From NCBI RefSeq assembly GCF_000196115.1, contig NC_005027.1:806001-870000 (forward strand): a stretch of 64,000 nucleotides of DNA, given 5' to 3'. Shown here piece after piece: positions 20,329 through 29,361 of this stretch; position 1 is the stretch's first letter; each line of letters opens with the position of its first letter. The notes below the pieces were generated by a model that ran no database searches, was not told where the DNA came from, and worked only from the letters and a program-made list of their open reading frames with translations. This DNA is from Rhodopirellula baltica SH 1 (lineage in GTDB: Bacteria > Planctomycetota > Planctomycetia > Pirellulales > Pirellulaceae). The position numbers were made by a program, and so were the translations under genes.

Positions 20329-21041
20329 GACTGCGTTTGTTTCGGTGGTGTCGAGCAGGAGTGTGCTGAGCACTTCGGCTTTGGGACCGGAGAATCAAAG
20401 CCAAACAACTGGGGTTGGCTGAAGTCGGAAGAGACGCCCGGTTCGCCGATCGCACGTTCTCGTTTCAAGAGTTCGCGTTTGCGTTCCAAACCCCATCGGA
20501 ATCCAGAGTCCTTGCCATCGGATCGAACCGCTCGGTGGCAAGGGACGGCCAATGCGATCTTGTTTTGACCGCAGGCGGCCCCGACCGCGCGACTGGAGCC
20601 TGGAGAGCCAATTTGTTGTGCTAGTTCGCGATAGGTGATTGTTTCGCCGGGCGATGTTTGCATCAGGCCTTTCCAAACACGTTTTTGAAATGGGGTACCC
20701 CGAAGGTCCAGGCGAAAGACCGGCGGCTGTGCCGGTTGCTCAATGAACTGCCGGATGGCAACCAGTTCCGTTTGAGAGTGGTCTGATGATTCGACAAGTT
20801 CGTGATTTGGGAATGCGTCAGCGAGTTCGGACAACTGACTCGACGGATCGTCACCGAGGGAAAGAAAGCAGATCCCTTTTGCTGAGTCGCCTTCGCAAAC
20901 TCGCGCGATCAAGACGTTTCCAAGCGGGCAAACATCGGTCGCGAAATGCAATATTGATTCGCTTTGCTTTGGCGGTCGACTCATGCTTCGCTTTTGGAAC
21001 GCTGGGGCGGAAAGGATCGAGTGAGAGTTCTTTGGGGACAT
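20325..21041 (-). CDS. ogt: Methylated-DNA--protein-cysteine methyltransferase
   Basis: Suicide repair protein that transfers the methyl group from O6-methylguanine in DNA to its own cysteine. The active site is ALAVPCHRAVRSDG, preceded by the DNA-binding helix-turn-helix region GETITYRELAQQIGSPGSSRAVGAACGQN, and followed by GFRWGLERKRELLKRE. The N-terminal half (about 85 residues) resembles the Ogt/AdaB N-domain without Ada's zinc-cysteine domain. An alternative ATG at 20984 would remove 19 poorly conserved residues. The C-terminus (after about residue 195) is an extra Ser/Pro/Cys-rich tail. Its stop overlaps the AlkC-like gene, and the beta-lactamase-like gene lies 36 bases upstream on the same strand. 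Confidence 0.92.
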   Translation of the reverse strand: MSPKNSHSILSAPAFQKRSMSRPPKQSESILHFATDVCPLGNVLIARVCEGDSAKGICFLSLGDDPSSQLSELADAFPNHELVESSDHSQTELVAIRQFIEQPAQPPVFRLDLRGTPFQKRVWKGLMQTSPGETITYRELAQQIGSPGSSRAVGAACGQNKIALAVPCHRAVRSDGKDSGFRWGLERKRELLKRERAIGEPGVSSDFSQPQLFGFDSPVPKPKCSAHSCSTPPKQTQS

Positions 21042-21077
21042 CGTCGAATTGGCAGCTCAATGTGGGACCGCGAGTGC

Positions 21078-22247
21078 TCAGCGAGTTTCAGATGAGCGGA
21101 GTTGTTCGATGGCCCAGTCCGCGGCGATGGTTCCGATCTCGCCGGCGAGCGAATTGACTGAACCTTTGCCATCGGGATGAACGCGGTTGCTGAGGAAAAT
21201 GACATAGAGCTTTTGTTCAGGATCGATCCAAATTGCGGTGCCGGTGAAGCCGCCATGTCCAAAGGCCGACTCGGTCATCGATTTGCCTCGGTTGGACGAG
21301 TAACCGGATTGCTTGTCCCAACCGAGGCTTCGCAATTGAATTTGATTTTCGGACGCACCAGGGACTTTGATGCCGGTGGTCATCGCATCAAAGGTTGATT
21401 GAGAAAACAGACTCACGTCTTCGTTCTTTCCCGATTTCAGCAAAACGTTGGCGAGCTTGGAAAGATCCTCGGCGGTGCTAAACAATCCCGCGTGACCAGC
21501 GACGCCGCCCAAGGCGTAGCATCGAGGGTCGTGGACTTCGCCTCGCATCCAGTGACCTTCGCGTTGTTGGGTGGTTGCGCAGCGCTCGTCGTCTTGTCCG
21601 ATCGATCGAAAGTTGGTGTCTTTCATCTTCAATGGTTCAAAGATGTTTTGTTGAGCGAATTCATTCAGCGGTTTCCCGGAGACCTGCTCGACCAGTTCAC
21701 CAAGAACCATGAAGCCAACATCGGAATACCGGAATCGTGTGCCAGGTGGGCTGCGAAGTTTCTGGTTCATCAAATTCGCGATCGATTCGGCATGCGTGCC
21801 TTTGTAGTCAGACATTCCGTTGTCGGGAATCAGTCCGGAGGTGTGCAGAAGCAGGTGCCGGATTGTGACGGATTCTTTGTCTTGACCTGCGAAGTCGGGA
21901 AGGTATTGGCTGACCGGATCGTCGATCGAAATTTTGCCTTGGTCGGCCAGGATCATCACGCTGGTTGCGGTCGCAATCGGTTTGGTCAACGAGGCCAGAT
22001 CGAAGATTGTGTCTTCTGTCATGGGAACTTTGGTCGGTTCGACTTGACGATCCCCGAAAGCAGACTGAAAGACGGTTCGTCCGTCGAAGCCGATCGCGAC
22101 AACTGCTCCGGGGCATTTGCCGGCTTGGATGCCTTCCTTCACGATCCGCCGCACATCGTCGGATGGGAAGTCTTCCGAGTGACCGGTCGCGGCAGTCGAG
22201 ACAGCCAACAGGAAAACAAAGGCGACTCGCGAGATGATTTGGTTCAT
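21078..22247 (-). CDS. Secreted serine hydrolase, class C beta-lactamase fold
   Basis: A 389-residue exported serine hydrolase of the beta-lactamase/penicillin-binding transpeptidase-like (S12) family. A signal peptide (IISRVAFVFLLAVSTAATGHS) precedes the catalytic Ser-Lys motif in DLASLTKPIAT. The second motif is YSDVGF (Tyr-x-Asp rather than Tyr-x-Asn), and the third is HGGFTG, the H-x-G triad of this family. Relatives include esterases, D-aminopeptidases and muropeptide enzymes, so true beta-lactam hydrolysis is not implied. The frame opens at 22289, but the signal peptide starts at the ATG at 22247. It is upstream of ogt in the same direction. Confidence 0.88.
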   Translation of the reverse strand: MNQIISRVAFVFLLAVSTAATGHSEDFPSDDVRRIVKEGIQAGKCPGAVVAIGFDGRTVFQSAFGDRQVEPTKVPMTEDTIFDLASLTKPIATATSVMILADQGKISIDDPVSQYLPDFAGQDKESVTIRHLLLHTSGLIPDNGMSDYKGTHAESIANLMNQKLRSPPGTRFRYSDVGFMVLGELVEQVSGKPLNEFAQQNIFEPLKMKDTNFRSIGQDDERCATTQQREGHWMRGEVHDPRCYALGGVAGHAGLFSTAEDLSKLANVLLKSGKNEDVSLFSQSTFDAMTTGIKVPGASENQIQLRSLGWDKQSGYSSNRGKSMTESAFGHGGFTGTAIWIDPEQKLYVIFLSNRVHPDGKGSVNSLAGEIGTIAADWAIEQLRSSETR

Positions 22248-22555
22248 GGTGCCGGGGCAGAGAATGAAAGAACAGCGGGCTCGTGACAAAGATTCTGAGA
22301 CGCCGTTAGTTTACAATGGCCGGCCGACCGAGATCGACTCGGACGGCTTGGTTCAGCTGCTCGACGCAAAATGTTTTGTGACGCCAGCTCGAAAGAGCCG
22401 CTCGGTTTTGTTTGGCCTTCCGTGTTTGGAAGCTGCTCGAACCGGTTCGGCCGTGGATATGCCCTTGAAATTCACGCAAACGATTCGAATGGCGTGCGTC
22501 GTCAGACAAAGCTACCTGCCCCAACATTCCCTACCCACTTATTGATTGAGTAAGC
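22248..22555. other. Divergent gap without a recognised gene
   Basis: About 300 bases between the start of the serine hydrolase (minus strand) and the sulfatase (plus strand), so it must hold both promoters. I see no conserved frame and no palindromic repeat of the kind found in other gaps. Confidence 0.4.
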
Positions 22556-24181
22556 ATGAAACGTGTTGTGATGGGAGCTTGCTTCTCCCTCTGCGTTTGT
22601 CTTTTTGTCGTTCTCGCGGCACCGCAATCGAGTGCCGCGGAAACTTCGCCACCCAACATTGTGGTGGTGTTGGTCGACGACATGGGGTTTTCGGACCTGG
22701 GATGCTATGGCAGCGAAATTGAAACGCCGCACATTGATTCATTGGCAGAGAACGGGTTGCGGTTCACGCAGTTTTACAACTCGGGCCGGTGTTGTCCGAC
22801 TCGCGCGAGTTTGATGACGGGGTTGCACCCGCATCAAGTGGGGATTGGCCACATGACCGCACCTCCCGGCAAGACACTGGTCGCTCCGCCAGCCTACCAA
22901 GGACATCTGAACGAAACCTGTGTCACGATTCCGCAAGTGTTGAAGTCGAAGGACTATCACACATTCATGACAGGCAAGTGGCATTTAGGTCACGCGGATC
23001 AAAACGATTGGCCACTGCAACGCGGTTTTGATCGCTTCTACGGCGGAATCAGCGGCGCGTTCAACTACTTCAAACCGGGCGGTGATCGTGGGATGACCGA
23101 TGGCAATGAAGAGGTCGAAACGGAAGATGGCTTTTACGCAACGGACGCATTCACTGACATCGCTTGTGACTACATCAGCGAAGCAACACGGACTGACGAC
23201 AAGCCATTCTTTTTGTACCTCGCGTACAACGCTCCTCACTGGCCGCTCAATGCGAAGGTGAAGGATTTTGAGAAGTACCGTGGACGCTACGCAGAGGGCT
23301 GGGAAGCGTTGATGAAAGCTCGGCAAGCGAAGCAACGCGAGATCGGGCTGTTTGACGAGTCCGTGCAGCCGGCACCCCATGTTGGTCCGGCTTGGGAATC
23401 ATTGAAGCCGAAGAAGCGAGATGATTTGGATGCGATCATGGCTGCCTACGCGGGATGCGTGGACAACATCGATCAGAACATCGGACGGTTGGTTGCTCAC
23501 TTGAAATCAATCGACCAATACGAGAACACGTTGATCCTGTTCCTGTCCGACAATGGTGCCTGTCAGGAAGGCGGGCGATTGGGATTCGGCGACGAGAAAA
23601 TGGTTCGCAATCCTCCGTTGGAAACAACCAACGGCGTGCGTCAAGGTTTGGCTTGGGCAAACGCGAGCAACACTCCGTTTCGTTTGTACAAGCATTTTTT
23701 GCATGAGGGTGGTGCTAACACTCCGATGATCGCTCATTGGCCCGGCGGAATCCCTGAATCTCGACGCAACTCATTCGTGAGACAACCGGCGTACTTGCCG
23801 GACATCATGGCAACCTGTGTCGAACTGGCCGGCGCAGAGATGCCCGGTGACGTTCCTCCCTGCGAAGGCAGTTCTTTCGTCAACGCGTTGATCGGCGACT
23901 CGGAAGTCGCCGGGCGGCCAATCCATGATTCACCGATGTTCTTCGAGCATGAAGGCAATGCGGCGATGCGAGACGGAGACTGGAAGCTTGTTCGCGAGTA
24001 CGAGAAGCCTTGGGAGTTGTACAACATCGCCGAAGATCGGACGGAGTTGAATGACCTCGCGACGGAGGAGTCCGATCGGCGCGATCGGATGATCGCGGCT
24101 TGGGAGGCTTGGGCAACGAAGACAGAAGTCGCGTTTCCGGAGCGGTACAACATGTATCAAGAGATGAAGAAACACGAGTAG
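22556..24181 (+). CDS. Secreted type I sulfatase (arylsulfatase)
   Basis: A 541-residue exported sulfatase that hydrolyses sulfate esters, likely from sulfated polysaccharides of marine algae. A signal peptide covers about residues 1-28. The N-terminal metal ligands appear in VVLVDDMGFSDLGCYG. The formylglycine site is Cys79 in GRCCPTRASLMTG, matching C-x-P-x-R, which needs a formylglycine-generating enzyme encoded elsewhere. Other ligands are in TGKWHLGH and LILFLSDNGA. The C-terminal subdomain is complete (RDGDWKLVREY, LYNIAEDRTELNDL). Planctomycetes of this group carry very many such genes. The exact substrate cannot be assigned from the sequence. Confidence 0.94.
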   Translation: MKRVVMGACFSLCVCLFVVLAAPQSSAAETSPPNIVVVLVDDMGFSDLGCYGSEIETPHIDSLAENGLRFTQFYNSGRCCPTRASLMTGLHPHQVGIGHMTAPPGKTLVAPPAYQGHLNETCVTIPQVLKSKDYHTFMTGKWHLGHADQNDWPLQRGFDRFYGGISGAFNYFKPGGDRGMTDGNEEVETEDGFYATDAFTDIACDYISEATRTDDKPFFLYLAYNAPHWPLNAKVKDFEKYRGRYAEGWEALMKARQAKQREIGLFDESVQPAPHVGPAWESLKPKKRDDLDAIMAAYAGCVDNIDQNIGRLVAHLKSIDQYENTLILFLSDNGACQEGGRLGFGDEKMVRNPPLETTNGVRQGLAWANASNTPFRLYKHFLHEGGANTPMIAHWPGGIPESRRNSFVRQPAYLPDIMATCVELAGAEMPGDVPPCEGSSFVNALIGDSEVAGRPIHDSPMFFEHEGNAAMRDGDWKLVREYEKPWELYNIAEDRTELNDLATEESDRRDRMIAAWEAWATKTEVAFPERYNMYQEMKKHE

Positions 24182-24265
24182 TAGCCTGGTTTCGTTACTC
24201 TCTTAGTTGCATCACCAGACAGTCGTCACGGCTTCGCAAGCAGCTGAGGCGACCCGGTCTACGTA

Positions 24266-24288
24266 GCCGACGGAGGGTCTCCGTCGGC
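24266..24288. repeat. GCCGACGGAGG hairpin, third occurrence
   Basis: GCCGACGG pairs with CCGTCGGC across a short AGGGTCT segment. It is the same core as the hairpins at 18733 and 18990, here downstream of the sulfatase stop. Confidence 0.75.
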
Positions 24289-24378
24289 AGAAATACACTG
24301 GAACGCGGTCGAAATGCGCGTGAGTTCAAGGGGACGTCGTTGCGGTGGGCGCCGTTTGTTGTGATCGTTTGCGCCCGA

Positions 24379-24401
24379 GCCGACGGAGGGCCTCCGTCGG
24401 C
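24379..24401. repeat. GCCGACGGAGG hairpin, fourth occurrence
   Basis: GCCGACGGAGG and CCTCCGTCGGC pair with a one-base loop, about 20 bases downstream of the minus-strand gene that ends at 24421. It sits between convergent genes and could help separate their transcripts. Confidence 0.75.
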
Positions 24402-24420
24402 TACAGGTCCTTGGGGAGTT

Positions 24421-27246
24421 TTACTTGGATTGGTGTGAGATCGGACGCATCGCGGGCAACGGGTTGGCATCGGTTTCCCAAGCTCGGACTTGAATTTCAT
24501 CAATGACCGCTTCGCCACCACCGAGGACTTCAAACATGACATGGATGGGTTCGTCGCTCACGGTTTGACGGTAGAGCGTGACCGGCGTCCAGTCGGGGCG
24601 ATCTTGGATGAGCACGCCGAGTTCTTGCGTGCCCAACGAGTCGTACATCAACAGACCTTGATGAGGGCCGCCGAAGCCCAATGTGCGAACGACGGCGTCG
24701 ATCCGCACGGCTCGGTTGGGTTCGACAAAGATCGGTGGGCTGCGTACCAACAAGGCAGTGCCTTCGTAGCCCCCAGGCAACGAGTCATCTCGTTTGGGAA
24801 TGACTCGAACAGCCAACGCTCCCGTGCCGTGAAAGACCCCGCGATCAACGCATTCGGCAGCAGTCTCCGCCCATTCGGAGTGACGGCGACCAAAGGTCCA
24901 GCCTTCCGTTTGCAAACTGTCCGGACGGTCCATGCCGCCACCGCTGAGCAGGTTCACTCCCCAACGCGAGCGTCCGTGCACATCGCCGATTGGTGGTAGC
25001 TTCAACACCGAAGATGTTGCCAAACCAGAGTTCAACAGGGGAGACCAAGCGATTTGTGTTTCGTAGTTGCCGGCCTCCATCGGTGGGCTGCTGACAATCC
25101 CATACGGGTCTTCTCGAAAAGCGTCGCAGAGCATCCAGTTGGCTTTCATGCACCAAGCATCCGCTCGAGCCGCTAGGCGCAACGCGGATTGGGCGTCGTT
25201 GCTGCGTACCATGCGTTCGGAGTTATTGATCGTGCTCCGTGCAACTTCCAGCAAATCATTGGGGGCGTCTCGCGAGACGGCTCGGGCGGCGACGGCACGC
25301 GACCATGCTGTATTGGATTGTTCGATGGAATCGCGAGCCAGTTGCCAACGATCCAGTGATGCCTGCTGAGCAAATCTGGAAAGAGACGATGCCAATTGCC
25401 CTCCTTCGGAAATCTGGTCGCTGATCGCGATGACTTCGACCACATCTGGAGAAACGATCTCGATCGAGGTTCCTTGTGTGGTCGTTTCAGGTTCGATGCG
25501 TTCGGCGGCAAAATGTGTCAATCGCCACATCAGCTTGCCATGTTCGAATGCGGGCAAGTCAATGCGAAGCGTCTTCCCGTCGCCACCCATGACTCGAGTC
25601 CCGCGTACCATCGCGGAAGTGCAAATCAAAAAGGTGGTCGAGCCGCTGCTGAGTCGATGGGCAGTGTAGTACGGACCGACAGGAACCGACGTGATGTCGG
25701 GTGTTCCGGTCGAGATCCATTGTTCCAACGATGCCACGAAGCGGTTGATGAAACTGATCGCCATGCCGCGGTTCTGATCGAGTGTTTCGCCAGAGGCCAG
25801 CGATCGAGTTGAGCGGACGAGGATAGCCGAAGGAGCGTCCGCCATCGCATCGGCGACTTCCCGCCACATCGGTTGCCAGGCGAATGTCTCCGTGGGTGGA
25901 GTACCAATGCGATTGGAGATCGCGTTTGACTGAGCGATCGCGGCGGCGTTGGGCATCCCCAGCACGCTGACGGCAATTTGTTTGCCACCCAATCGCAATC
26001 GTTGTTGCGATCGTTCGCTGCGAATCGCTTGACTGGACAACGCGCGAATACGTGGCGGTGCCGTTAACACGGCCGCGTCGAGCATCGCGCCGTAATGTCG
26101 GAAGTCTTCGACAGGCGAACCAACAATCGGTCGTTGCCAACGTCGAGGCAATGCACGCAGGCGAGCGATCTTTTCAGAGATCTCCTCTCGATGATGACTG
26201 TCCATTGCCAACCCCGGTGCTGCGATCCAACCGGCGACCGGTTCAAGCAACGGTTCAAGTTTGGGGTCGGGGATGGTCGGGCACGGCGCGTACAGCCGCA
26301 TGCGGTGAGCGATCGCGTCAGACAAGATTGCTGCTGTGGGTGGCTCGGCCAACCAGATCGCATCGAACCCGAGCGATCGTATCCAGCTGAGTGGTTCGTT
26401 GTTGTACTGAATGATTCGCGTGATGCGTCCGATGGGAAACGCGGGTTGATCAGCCGGAGAAACCAACGACCGCGGATTGGGAGCGGAATCGGACAAGTCC
26501 GGCCGACGTTCGCCTTGCAACAGCGACAGGTCAATGTTCATCCGCGAAGATGATTGCAGCGGCTTGCGAGTGACGTTGGTTGTTGAATGAGGTGAGCTGT
26601 CCAGTTCAGTGACCGGGACCATCGCATTGACGCGAAGATCGTCCAGACGCAAAGTTGCGTTGCCGGGTTTGCCGTACGCGTTGACGACGACCGCATCAAC
26701 GTAAGGAGATGACACATCGGCTTGGATGCCATATTCGTTTCGCAGTGCGATGATCTTCAGTCGCAACGGTGCGGTGATCGAGCTGACCCCGAGACGTTGA
26801 AACTCGCCGACCCGCCGGTATTGAGATCCAAAGATGTTGACCGACGCGGGACGTCTCGTTTCAGGATCAATCAAATAAGGGAATCGAACTCGAAAGCCAA
26901 TTTGGATTCCCGTGTTGAGTCCTTTGACCGACACCATCGCGGACAGTTCATCGATTGGTCGGACTGGTTCAATCGGGTAAACCAGGATGGCTTGGGTTCC
27001 GTGCCCCATCACCAACGTGATCGCCTCGCACACACCGCCTTCGGCCGAGGGATCGTTCTCGTGACCCTGTTCTGCAACCTTTGCATCGCAATCACTTTCG
27101 TGAAGCGACCATCGCGGCGGATAGGCATCGAGCGAATCGATCAACTGCGCTGAAGCGTCATTCACCGAACATAGCGAACATGCCATCGCGACAACGATGG
27201 ATGCGATGCTCGCGCAAGTGGCCGTTCCGAGGCAGCGTTTTTTCAT
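24421..27246 (-). CDS. Large secreted protein of unknown function (941 aa)
   Basis: I do not recognise this protein. A signal peptide (residues 1-31, MKKRCLGTAT...AMACSLCSVNDASAQ) suggests export. Residues about 35-200 look like a beta-sandwich with SVNIFGSQYRR and GNATLRLDDLRV, as in carbohydrate-binding-like folds. Residues about 275-560 contain alternating strands and helices (LGFDAIWLAEPP...), suggestive of a TIM-barrel-like glycosidase core but with no clear catalytic motif. A helical region lies at about 660-770, and a C-terminal jelly-roll-like part ends in GEAVIDEIQVRAWE. The start at 27246 is chosen for the signal peptide, since the frame is open to 27492. It may be a planctomycete-restricted family; a glycoside hydrolase role is speculative. 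Confidence 0.75.
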   Translation of the reverse strand: MKKRCLGTATCASIASIVVAMACSLCSVNDASAQLIDSLDAYPPRWSLHESDCDAKVAEQGHENDPSAEGGVCEAITLVMGHGTQAILVYPIEPVRPIDELSAMVSVKGLNTGIQIGFRVRFPYLIDPETRRPASVNIFGSQYRRVGEFQRLGVSSITAPLRLKIIALRNEYGIQADVSSPYVDAVVVNAYGKPGNATLRLDDLRVNAMVPVTELDSSPHSTTNVTRKPLQSSSRMNIDLSLLQGERRPDLSDSAPNPRSLVSPADQPAFPIGRITRIIQYNNEPLSWIRSLGFDAIWLAEPPTAAILSDAIAHRMRLYAPCPTIPDPKLEPLLEPVAGWIAAPGLAMDSHHREEISEKIARLRALPRRWQRPIVGSPVEDFRHYGAMLDAAVLTAPPRIRALSSQAIRSERSQQRLRLGGKQIAVSVLGMPNAAAIAQSNAISNRIGTPPTETFAWQPMWREVADAMADAPSAILVRSTRSLASGETLDQNRGMAISFINRFVASLEQWISTGTPDITSVPVGPYYTAHRLSSGSTTFLICTSAMVRGTRVMGGDGKTLRIDLPAFEHGKLMWRLTHFAAERIEPETTTQGTSIEIVSPDVVEVIAISDQISEGGQLASSLSRFAQQASLDRWQLARDSIEQSNTAWSRAVAARAVSRDAPNDLLEVARSTINNSERMVRSNDAQSALRLAARADAWCMKANWMLCDAFREDPYGIVSSPPMEAGNYETQIAWSPLLNSGLATSSVLKLPPIGDVHGRSRWGVNLLSGGGMDRPDSLQTEGWTFGRRHSEWAETAAECVDRGVFHGTGALAVRVIPKRDDSLPGGYEGTALLVRSPPIFVEPNRAVRIDAVVRTLGFGGPHQGLLMYDSLGTQELGVLIQDRPDWTPVTLYRQTVSDEPIHVMFEVLGGGEAVIDEIQVRAWETDANPLPAMRPISHQSK

Positions 27247-27742
27247 GGCGATCTTCGTTTGAGATGTGCGCGCACGCGGTGGCCACGCCCGATTCGATCG
27301 GGGCCGCATCGGAATACTTTTCCTAGCCGTTTCAGCCATCGCGGGAAGTTCTGCAAACGTGTCGGCGAGCCGGATTGAACGTTGACCATCTTCGGAGCCA
27401 AGGGAACAATCCCTTGCAAGTGACCGGGAGGCGAAAACGCAACATCGCGTTGAGAAACCTCCCCAACTACGGGTTGATCCCCCGAAACGCACCTAAGTGC
27501 TTGGGATACCAAGTCTTGGGCAGGAAAGCCAGATCGAAAGTGTGTTGCCAGAACGCCACGTTGCGAAAACGCAACACACATCACCAAAAACCGTAAGTGC
27601 TTTTCCCGTAATGAGTTCGGGATCACAACGTCGTTCCGGCAGGCGGCCGGCACCGCAAGTGCAATGGATGGCTATCACCAAACAAGCAACCACTCGCTGG
27701 TTTGGTCCCACACCCTGACGCCCTCGAAGGAAAGTCACTTTT
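27247..27742. other. Divergent gap, about 500 bases, no gene seen
   Basis: It separates the 941-residue secreted protein (minus) from the small helical protein (plus). Frames here have no homology cues. A short inverted repeat, GTTGCG-AAAA-CGCAAC, is at about 27564-27579, possibly regulatory. Promoters for both genes must be in this gap, but I cannot place them firmly. Confidence 0.4.
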
Positions 27743-28036
27743 ATGACCAAGATCGCTGCAAACAACACCGCCAAACTCAACGACGAAACTCCTGTTGAAT
27801 TGCAAGAAATGGCTGCCGCCATCGATGCACTGCCCGCACGCTATCGTGACGCCGTTGCACCCGCTTTGGCTCGAGTCGTGGAATGCAGCACTCGTCGTCG
27901 TCGAATTCTGAACTTGGTCCAAGAAGCCCTGTCGCAACTGCGTTTGGACATGAAGTATCTGATCTTCGATTTGGAAGCGACCCGTCGCGAACGTGACCAA
28001 TACAAAGAGATGTTGGAACAAGACGGCTCGCTCTAA
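27743..28036 (+). CDS. Small helical protein, unknown function
   Basis: A 97-residue, almost wholly alpha-helical protein. Residues about 18-45 (VELQEMAAAIDALPARYRDAV) and about 52-92 (RRRRILNLVQEALSQLRLDM...EATRRERDQYKEMLEQ) look like two amphipathic or coiled-coil helices separated by a basic patch CSTRRRR. There is no enzyme motif and no signal peptide. The ATG follows AAGGAAAGTC by about 10 bases, a reasonable Shine-Dalgarno (27729-27735). It is likely a cytosolic regulator or scaffold. Two GC-rich hairpins follow the stop. Confidence 0.7.
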   Translation: MTKIAANNTAKLNDETPVELQEMAAAIDALPARYRDAVAPALARVVECSTRRRRILNLVQEALSQLRLDMKYLIFDLEATRRERDQYKEMLEQDGSL

Positions 28037-28073
28037 GCCGCAACGATTCAGGACGTTCGTTCTGACTCAACAC

Positions 28074-28095
28074 GGATCCCGCCAGGTCGGGATCC
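28074..28095 (+). terminator. GC-rich hairpin after the small helical gene
   Basis: GGATCCCG, CCAGGT loop, CGGGATCC: a perfect 8-bp stem 38 bases after the stop. The trailing bases are TGACATTGG, without a T-run, so its termination role is only probable. Confidence 0.55.
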
Positions 28096-28124
28096 TGACA
28101 TTGGGTGTGTCGTCAGCCAGGATT

Positions 28125-28145
28125 GGCTCGGAGGTTTTCCGAGCC
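28125..28145 (+). terminator. Second hairpin in the same gap
   Basis: GGCTCGGA, a five-base GGTTT loop, TCCGAGCC: an 8-bp perfect stem 30 bases after the first hairpin. The two may act together between the convergent genes. Confidence 0.5.
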
Positions 28146-28308
28146 GACAGCTCAGACAGACATCACCACTTTCGATTCGCCAAACGGAGTCAATCGCGGT
28201 TATCGCGATGATGCACCGTGTCCAACGCGAAAACGAATTTCTTCTTGGCAACATTGCAGATCACAATTTATTGATCCGCTTGCATTGCTCCCGTCACGCG
28301 CCGCGAAA

Positions 28309-29361
28309 CTAAGCCGCCCGTTCGCCCGCGTCGCCGTATTCTTGCTGGCCGTGATTCTGTTGACGGTAATCTAGTTGATGAGGCTTCTGCTCCTCGCTTC
28401 GATTACCATCGTTCGAATCGCCTTCGTTCGAATTGATCGGACGTGATTGCGAAGCATGTTGCGGTGACATCGTTGACTGGATCGCTTCGTATTGTTCCGT
28501 TGCGCTCATGTGCGATGCGTGAATCGGCGAAGCATGCATCGGGAACGAAGGCAACCGTGTCGATGAGTCGGCATCATGCGTTGCGATTGCTTCTGTTGAA
28601 TGGCTGGTATCAACGCGAGTTCTTCGGCCAAGCTCAGGCACCATCTTGTCAAACAAGTTGCCCAACAATCGCGGGTGGAAGCAGACATAGGACCAAAACA
28701 GCCCAAACGCGACGCCGCCACACACATCGCTGGCGAAGTGAGAACTCGTGTTGACCCGATTGATCAGCACACCCATCCAGATCATCGCGAACAGAACGCG
28801 ACCGCGGGGAACGACCACCCACAAACCAATCAGCATGGCTGTCGCGGTCACAACGTGACCACTTGGAAAGGCTCGCATCGCGGCATCGAACGATGCCACT
28901 TCACTGAGGTCCCAATCAAATGCCCAAAGCCAAGCCGAATCGTGTCCGGCGTGATTCAGATTGAGGTTGCTGGGGCGAGGCCGGATCACAAACATCTTGG
29001 CGATCGTTGCGATGGCTCCGCCACCCATGGCGAGTGTGGCAAGGCGTGGTAGGTGCCAGCGCCGTTTCGGTGCCATTAGCAGAATCGCCAGCAAGATCAC
29101 AAAGACGCCGTAGCCATGCGATAGCACCAGCGAAAGTTCGAGTGCAGAATCCAACTCCGCTGGCAACGGTTCGGTGCGGAAATACGATGCGATGTTCACA
29201 TCCACCAACGTCATCATCGGCACCAGCATCATCGTCATCGCTGCCATGTAAAGCAGCGTCACGGGACGATACAGCGTGACCGCATCGTTGGTCGTACTGG
29301 ATTTGGTGAACGTTTGGTTTTCGCGAGGTTGAATTTCGCGAGGCGATTCGATTCGGTTCAC
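28309..29361 (-). CDS. PAP2-family membrane phosphatase
   Basis: An integral membrane phosphatase of 350 residues, of the type that dephosphorylates lipid phosphates such as phosphatidic acid or undecaprenyl diphosphate. The three active-site motifs are visible: KMFVIRPRP, the central PSGH in RAFPSGHVVTA, and NRVNTSSHFASDVCGG with the His-Asp pair. About six hydrophobic segments surround them. The C-terminal about 90 residues (after HPRLLGNLF) are hydrophilic, rich in Ser, Thr, His and Gln, and probably disordered in the cytosol. The start codon is GTG; no upstream ATG in frame is convincing. Confidence 0.88.
   Translation of the reverse strand: MNRIESPREIQPRENQTFTKSSTTNDAVTLYRPVTLLYMAAMTMMLVPMMTLVDVNIASYFRTEPLPAELDSALELSLVLSHGYGVFVILLAILLMAPKRRWHLPRLATLAMGGGAIATIAKMFVIRPRPSNLNLNHAGHDSAWLWAFDWDLSEVASFDAAMRAFPSGHVVTATAMLIGLWVVVPRGRVLFAMIWMGVLINRVNTSSHFASDVCGGVAFGLFWSYVCFHPRLLGNLFDKMVPELGRRTRVDTSHSTEAIATHDADSSTRLPSFPMHASPIHASHMSATEQYEAIQSTMSPQHASQSRPINSNEGDSNDGNRSEEQKPHQLDYRQQNHGQQEYGDAGERAA

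Noticed and set aside
21078-22247. Calling the serine hydrolase a beta-lactamase resistance gene
   Set aside because: It has Tyr-x-Asp rather than Tyr-x-Asn and belongs to a broad hydrolase fold; resistance cannot be inferred.
22248-22545. A 103-codon frame upstream of the sulfatase
   Set aside because: It overlaps the divergent start of the serine hydrolase, has no Shine-Dalgarno and no recognisable composition.
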